A stretch of 64,000 bases of DNA from Mesorhizobium amorphae (lineage in GTDB: Bacteria > Pseudomonadota > Alphaproteobacteria > Rhizobiales > Rhizobiaceae). Position 1 is the first letter of the stretch. Each line of letters opens with the position of its first letter. Where the stretch lies: contig QFNI01000004.1 in the NCBI GenBank assembly GCA_003240775.1, positions 1 to 64,000 of the forward strand, given 5' to 3'. Shown in pieces: positions 60,231 through 64,000 of this stretch. Below the pieces are notes generated by a model. It did not search any database. It had not been told where the DNA came from and was given only the letters and a program-made list of their open reading frames with translations. Made by a program: the position numbers and the translations under genes.

Positions 60231-60761
60231 GTGATCAAATTCGTGGCGGCCGGCCTCTGGCTCTGCATAGTGTCGCTGGGTGCGGCCTATTTCGCCACCC
60301 ACCAGTCGACCGAGGCCGAAGCCAAGGCGGCGGCCGAACCCGCGCCGCCGCTGCTCGGCGGCCTCGACTACGTGAAGTCCGACGTGATCTCGGTGCCCGT
60401 TCTCCGCGAGGGCACGGTGGTCGGCTATCTCCTGACGCGCCTCGTTTTCACGATCGAGCCCCAGAAGCTGCAGAAGCTGAGCGTGCCCGCCGACGCCATC
60501 CTGGCGGACGAGGTCTACACCTACATCTTCGGCCATCCCCAGCTCGACTTCTCGTCACCGCGTGACGTCGATCTCGACGTGTTCCGCGCGGGCATCCGCG
60601 ACAGCGTGAACAAGCGCGTGGGCGACACGCTCATGCACGACGTTTTGATCGAGCAGATCGATTTCCTCAGCAAAAACGACATCCGCGACAATGCCATCCG
60701 CCGCCGCACGGGCGGGGGCCGCGTCGGCGACAAGATGGCCTCGCCCGACAGCCATTTCTGA
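60231..60761 (+). CDS. Membrane-anchored protein of the flagellar cluster, unknown function
   Basis: 176-residue protein with one N-terminal membrane helix (VAAGLWLCIVSLGAAYFA), then a periplasmic domain: DYVKSDVISVPVLREGTVVGYLL, LRLVF-like strands and DVLIEQIDFLSKNDIRDN. The arrangement of single helix plus compact domain with a C-terminal basic, Gly-rich tail recalls FliL, without clear similarity. GTG start 10 nt after the FlgN-like gene; last gene of the flagellar block. Confidence 0.65.
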   Translation: MIKFVAAGLWLCIVSLGAAYFATHQSTEAEAKAAAEPAPPLLGGLDYVKSDVISVPVLREGTVVGYLLTRLVFTIEPQKLQKLSVPADAILADEVYTYIFGHPQLDFSSPRDVDLDVFRAGIRDSVNKRVGDTLMHDVLIEQIDFLSKNDIRDNAIRRRTGGGRVGDKMASPDSHF

Positions 60762-60842
60762 GGCGCATTCCCAGAGGAATCTTCTTTGGCTTTGGCCCGC
60801 AAAAGCCCTACCTAGGGCGCGACAGCCAAGCGGGAGATTTCC

Positions 60843-61124
60843 ATGGACCTCGACACCATCGCCTCGAAGATCAGCCAGCGCCTTTCGGGCTCGGGCTTCA
60901 GCCGCACCGTGAAGGTGGATTTGAAGGACGAGGGCTCGATCCTGATCGACGGCGAGACGGCGACCGCAGGCGACGGCGAGGCCGACTGCACGATCACCAT
61001 CTCCAAGGACAACTTCGCCGACCTGATCTCGGGCGACCTCAGCCCCACCACGGCCTTCATGACCGGCAAGATGAAGATCGCCGGCGACATGGGCGCCGCC
61101 ATGGCCCTGGGGCAGGCGCTCTAG
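60843..61124 (+). CDS. SCP2 sterol-binding-domain protein
   Basis: 93-residue single-domain protein of the SCP2 superfamily: KDEGSILIDGETATAGDGEAD, the CTITISKDNFADLISG stretch and the C-terminal FMTGKMKIAGDMGAAMALGQ are characteristic. Such domains bind acyl chains or other lipids in a hydrophobic tunnel; in bacteria the role is usually unknown. It has its own short upstream region after the flagellar block. Confidence 0.92.
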   Translation: MDLDTIASKISQRLSGSGFSRTVKVDLKDEGSILIDGETATAGDGEADCTITISKDNFADLISGDLSPTTAFMTGKMKIAGDMGAAMALGQAL

Positions 61125-61154
61125 GCACCTGCCCTCTCGACCCCGGGAAAAGGC

Positions 61155-61730
61155 TCAGGCCGCGAGGCGGAGCCCCTCGGCGGCCGGCGGACGGCCGGCC
61201 TTGCGCCCTGCCGCCTGCAGCGTGCCCTTGGCGCCGTCCAGCGCGCCTTCGCGCAGTTCCACCGCCAGGAAGCGCTCGCGCTCATAGGGGCCGGGCATCG
61301 ACAAGGTGCCGGTCTTCGCGGCCGAAAAGCCGAAGCGCGCGTAATAGGGCGCGTCGCCCACGAGCAGCACCGCGCCGTGGCCGAGGCGCTCGGCCTCGGC
61401 GAGCGCAAAGCGCATCAGCGCCGAGCCGATGCCCGCGCTCTTCACCGAAGGCTCCACCGCGAGCGGCCCGAGCAGCAGCGCCCGCGCGCCTTCGCCCAGC
61501 CGCACGTCCCACAGGCGCACGGTGCCCAGAAGCGTGCCGCCCGCATCGCGCGCGGAGAATGCGAGGCCGGCCGAAGGCAGACGCCCGCGGCGCAGCTTCT
61601 CGGACGACTTCCTGCGGCGCATCGGCCCCATCGCGCGGTCGAGCAGCGCCTCGCGCGCGGTCACGTCGAGCGCTGTCTCGGCGCCGATGGAGAAGGGTGC
61701 GGTGTCGGCCGCGGCAATGGCAAAGGTCAT
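61155..61730 (-). CDS. GNAT-family N-acetyltransferase
   Basis: 191-residue acetyltransferase. The acetyl-CoA-binding segment is LLGPLAVEPSVKSAGIGSAL (loosely Q/R-x-x-G-x-G) and the Y-rich APYYARFGFSAAK follows, a pattern of the YhbS-like group. Its start overlaps no neighbour; it is read in the same direction as the decarboxylase gene, 131 nt downstream of it, and may share that transcript. Substrate unknown. Confidence 0.88.
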   Translation of the reverse strand: MTFAIAAADTAPFSIGAETALDVTAREALLDRAMGPMRRRKSSEKLRRGRLPSAGLAFSARDAGGTLLGTVRLWDVRLGEGARALLLGPLAVEPSVKSAGIGSALMRFALAEAERLGHGAVLLVGDAPYYARFGFSAAKTGTLSMPGPYERERFLAVELREGALDGAKGTLQAAGRKAGRPPAAEGLRLAA

Positions 61731-61861
61731 GGCAGCCCCCAAAGGATCAAGGGTGCGGAAGGGAATGACGCGGGCTTGCGCCGCATGTCTGCGGAAGCCG
61801 CGTCGGGATCGGGAAAGGGAAGGGGTGCGGGCGGAGGTGTTCCCCGCCCGCGAAGCCCGCG

Positions 61862-62998
61862 TCAGATCACGTAGGACCGCAGCGGCTCGAAGCCGTTGAA
61901 CGCGACTGCCGAATAGGTGGTCGTGTAGGCGCCCGTGCCTTCGATCAGAACTTCGTCGCCCACCGAAAGCGAGATCGGCAGCGGGTAGGGGGTCTTCTCG
62001 TAGAGCACGTCGGCCGAATCGCAGGTCGGGCCGGCGAGCACGCACGGGGTCTTCTCGTCGGCGTCGCGCGCGGTCACGATCGGATAGCGGATCGCCTCGT
62101 CCATCGTCTCGGCCAGACCGCCGAACTTGCCGATGTCGAGATAGACCCAGCGCACGGGGTCCTCGTCCGACTTCTTGGACACGAGCACCACTTCCGAGCG
62201 GATCACGCCGGCATTGCCGACCATGCCGCGGCCGGGCTCGATGATGGTCTCGGGGATGCGGTTGCCGAAATGCTTGCGCAGCGCCGAAAAGATCGCGCGG
62301 CCGTAAGCCTCCGCCACCGGCACGTCGCGCAGGTAGCGGGTCGGGAAGCCGCCGCCCATGTTGACCATCTTGAGCACGATGCCCTCTTCCGCCAGGCGGC
62401 CGAACACGTCCGCCGCGTCGCCGAGCGCACGGTCCCAGGCGTCGAGGTCGCACTGCTGCGAGCCGACATGGAAGGACACGCCATAGGCGTCGAGGCCGAG
62501 GCCCTTGGCCGCGCGGAGCACGTCCACCGCCATGGCAGGCGCGCAGCCGAACTTGCGCGACAGCGGCCACTCGGCGCCCGCACCATCGGTCAGAACGCGG
62601 CAGAACACGCGCGCGCCGGGGGCCGCGCGAGCGACCTTCTCGGCCTCTTCCACGCAGTCGATGGCGAAGAGCGAGATGCCGAGCGCGTGCGCACGGGCGA
62701 TGTCGCGCTCCTTCTTGATGGTGTTGCCGAACGAAACGCGGTCGGGCGTGGCGCCCGCGGCCAGCGCCATCTCGACCTCGGCGACCGACGCCGTGTCGAA
62801 GCAGGAGCCGAGGCCGGCGAGCAGCGAGAGCACTTCGGGTGCGGGGTTCGCCTTCACCGCATAGAAGATGCGGCTGTCGGGCAGCGCGTGCTGGAAGGCG
62901 TGGAAATTGTCGCGCACGACGTCGAGGTCGACGACGAGGCAGGGGCCATCGACGGGGGTCGAAGCGAGGAAGTCGAGGATTCGGCGGGTTGCGGCCAT
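61862..62998 (-). CDS. speF: Ornithine decarboxylase-type PLP enzyme (fold type III)
   Basis: 378-residue alanine-racemase-fold decarboxylase, probably making putrescine from ornithine (lysine is a possible alternative substrate). K49 in FYAVKANP holds PLP; HVGSQQ, the glycine-rich NMGGGFP loop and EPGRGMVG bind its phosphate; GPTCDSADVL supplies the cysteine and aspartate of the second active-site half. This is the eukaryote-like ODC type that alphaproteobacteria use under the name speF. GGAGGG precedes the ATG. It has a long structured leader and a strong promoter. Confidence 0.93.
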   Translation of the reverse strand: MAATRRILDFLASTPVDGPCLVVDLDVVRDNFHAFQHALPDSRIFYAVKANPAPEVLSLLAGLGSCFDTASVAEVEMALAAGATPDRVSFGNTIKKERDIARAHALGISLFAIDCVEEAEKVARAAPGARVFCRVLTDGAGAEWPLSRKFGCAPAMAVDVLRAAKGLGLDAYGVSFHVGSQQCDLDAWDRALGDAADVFGRLAEEGIVLKMVNMGGGFPTRYLRDVPVAEAYGRAIFSALRKHFGNRIPETIIEPGRGMVGNAGVIRSEVVLVSKKSDEDPVRWVYLDIGKFGGLAETMDEAIRYPIVTARDADEKTPCVLAGPTCDSADVLYEKTPYPLPISLSVGDEVLIEGTGAYTTTYSAVAFNGFEPLRSYVI

Positions 62999-63427
62999 GG
63001 TTCCCTCCAAAGCTTGCCCATCGGGCAGCAGGCATCGTTCGCGAAAGCGCCTGGGGCTTTCGCGTGTCGGACAAAGTGCAGAGGAAGCGATGCCATCCCC
63101 CGGCCGGTGGAGAAAACCGGGGTTCGGTGCCGCATCCTCGGCGGCGGTTGGACCTAGGGCTCGAGCGCCCACATGGTCCGCTTTGTCTGCCTTGGCTTGG
63201 AAGGAGAACCCGTCCGCACTGCCGGCAATGAAGGTGTGCCTCTTCAGTAACCCCGGTTTATGGACAACCGGCAGACACCAGAAAGGCCCGCACCGTCGTT
63301 GCTTCAAGGCGTCCTCGGATCGGTGGTTGGCCACTGAACCGACCGGGTTCGTTACTCCCCGGGTACCGTCCCGATTCCTCGCCATTTCGAGGTCGGGGGA
63401 CGCCCACAGGCACGTGCGACTTTGGGC
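62999..63427 (-). ncRNA. Long leader of the decarboxylase mRNA, probable speF cis-regulatory RNA
   Basis: About 430 nt of untranslated leader separate the predicted transcription start from the decarboxylase ATG. A speF leader motif is described in Rfam for exactly this gene in alphaproteobacteria, and the position agrees. Visible structure includes a GC-rich hairpin CGCGAAAG / CTTTCGCG near 63043-63067, close to the start codon, that could act as terminator or sequester initiation. I could not check the covariance model. A short frame on this strand is not convincing as a gene. Confidence 0.55.
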
Positions 63428-63433
63428 AAGCGC

Positions 63434-63462
63434 GATATAGAGATTCGTGCGCGCCCGATCAA
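63434..63462 (-). promoter_or_regulatory. Promoter of the decarboxylase gene
   Basis: On the minus strand TTGATC (63462-63457) and TATATC (63439-63434) are 17 nt apart: a near-ideal sigma-70-type promoter for this GC-rich genome. Transcription should start near 63427, giving the long leader. Confidence 0.7.
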
Positions 63463-63536
63463 CGTTTTTCCGACCCTTCGCTTGAAAAAAACGCCCGCGC
63501 AGCCGATGGTCCCGCAGCAACGGGACGAGGGGCTTT

Positions 63537-64000
63537 TTGGACACGCTCACACGCATGCGCGCCTTCCTCGACGTGGTGGAGGCGCAGGGCTTTTCGGCGG
63601 CTGCTCGCATGCGCGGGCGCTCCAAGGCGCTTCTGTCCAAATATGTTCGCGAGCTCGAGGACGAGCTCGGCGTCTTGCTGCTCAACCGCACCACGCGCCA
63701 ATTCTCGCTCACGGAAGCCGGCCAGACCTATTTCACCCGCGCGAACGAAATCCTGCGCGAGATCGACAGCCTGGCGGATGCCGTGCGCGACAGTTCGGGC
63801 GACGTGCGCGGCCGCATCAAGCTGTCCGCCCCGCGCTCGTTCGCCGATGCGAATGTGGGCCGCTCGCTCGTCGCCTTCGCCAAGGCCCACCCGCATGTCT
63901 CGCTCGACATCCGGCTCGACGACCGCTTCGTGGACCTCGTGGAAGAAGGCTTCGACCTCGCCATCCGCATCACGCGGCTCGAAAGCTCCTCGCTGATCGC
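63537..64000 (+). CDS. LysR-family transcriptional regulator, 3' end outside window
   Basis: First 154 codons of a LysR-type regulator. Winged helix at about residues 7-65 (RMRAFLDVVEAQGFSAAARM, then the recognition helix and LNRTTRQFSLTEAG), followed by the linker helix and the beginning of the effector domain (GRIKLSAPRSFADANVG). The TTG at 63537 is preferred: GAGGGG lies 5 nt upstream and the MDTLTRMRAF-type start is common to the family; an ATG 18 nt later is the alternative. Divergent from the decarboxylase gene. The target is unknown. Confidence 0.93.
   Translation, partial: MDTLTRMRAFLDVVEAQGFSAAARMRGRSKALLSKYVRELEDELGVLLLNRTTRQFSLTEAGQTYFTRANEILREIDSLADAVRDSSGDVRGRIKLSAPRSFADANVGRSLVAFAKAHPHVSLDIRLDDRFVDLVEEGFDLAIRITRLESSSLI

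Noticed and set aside
60795..60830. Another copy of the flagellar promoter element before the SCP2 gene (GCAAAAG ... CCTAG)
   Set aside because: The first block is altered and the spacing is three bases shorter than in the four exact copies.

Overview
The window comes from a high-GC alphaproteobacterium of the order Hyphomicrobiales (Rhizobiales). The main evidence is gene content and order: visN-visR next to flhB-fliG-fliN-fliM-motA; flgF-fliI; flgB-flgC-fliE-flgG-flgA-flgI-motE-flgH-fliL-fliP; tandem flagellins; fliF; motB-motC-fliK; rem; flgE-flgK-flgL-flaF-flbT-flgD-fliQ; flhA; fliR. This is the arrangement known from Sinorhizobium, Agrobacterium and relatives. Heterotetrameric sarcosine oxidase and a BcsN-type cellulose operon fit the same order. 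I cannot name a genus with confidence.

Layout. 1-3.1 kb is the end of an integrative element: a tyrosine integrase cut by the window edge, a ribbon-helix-helix regulator, a small helix-turn-helix protein and a stand-alone PD-(D/E)XK nuclease. It ends inside thiB, of which only the first ~175 codons survive, still preceded by a TPP riboswitch and a good promoter. 3.9-13.6 kb (minus strand) is a cellulose operon: bcsN, then bcsA-bcsB-bcsZ and a TPR protein, the last four joined by 4-nt overlaps. 13.8-18.7 kb is the sarcosine oxidase operon soxBDAG. 18.8-22.0 kb holds housekeeping and unknown genes (VOC protein, aromatic aminotransferase, D-lyxose isomerase).

22.4-60.8 kb is almost wholly flagellar: regulators (visN, visR, rem, flaF, flbT), export gate and ATPase (flhA, flhB, fliP, fliQ, fliR, fliI, FliH-like), basal body, switch, stator (motA, motB, motC, motE), hook and filament. 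One GNAT gene on the other strand interrupts it between fliQ and flhA. Several small proteins known only from this kind of cluster lie within it. 60.8-64 kb carries an SCP2-like protein, a second GNAT, an ornithine-decarboxylase-type enzyme with a ~430-nt leader, and the start of a LysR regulator.

Regulation seen in the sequence. Four plus-strand flagellar transcription units start with the same bipartite element (GCRCAAG, then 10 nt, then TAG, always in the same spacing), 28-43 nt before the first start codon; a fifth copy with one extra base precedes motA on the minus strand. Perfect TTAA-N7-TTAA boxes, the CtrA consensus, lie upstream of rem and of bcsA, with near matches upstream of the second flagellin and flgE. 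This suggests that the cell-cycle regulator CtrA links motility and cellulose production here. No tRNA, rRNA, CRISPR array or insertion sequence was seen.
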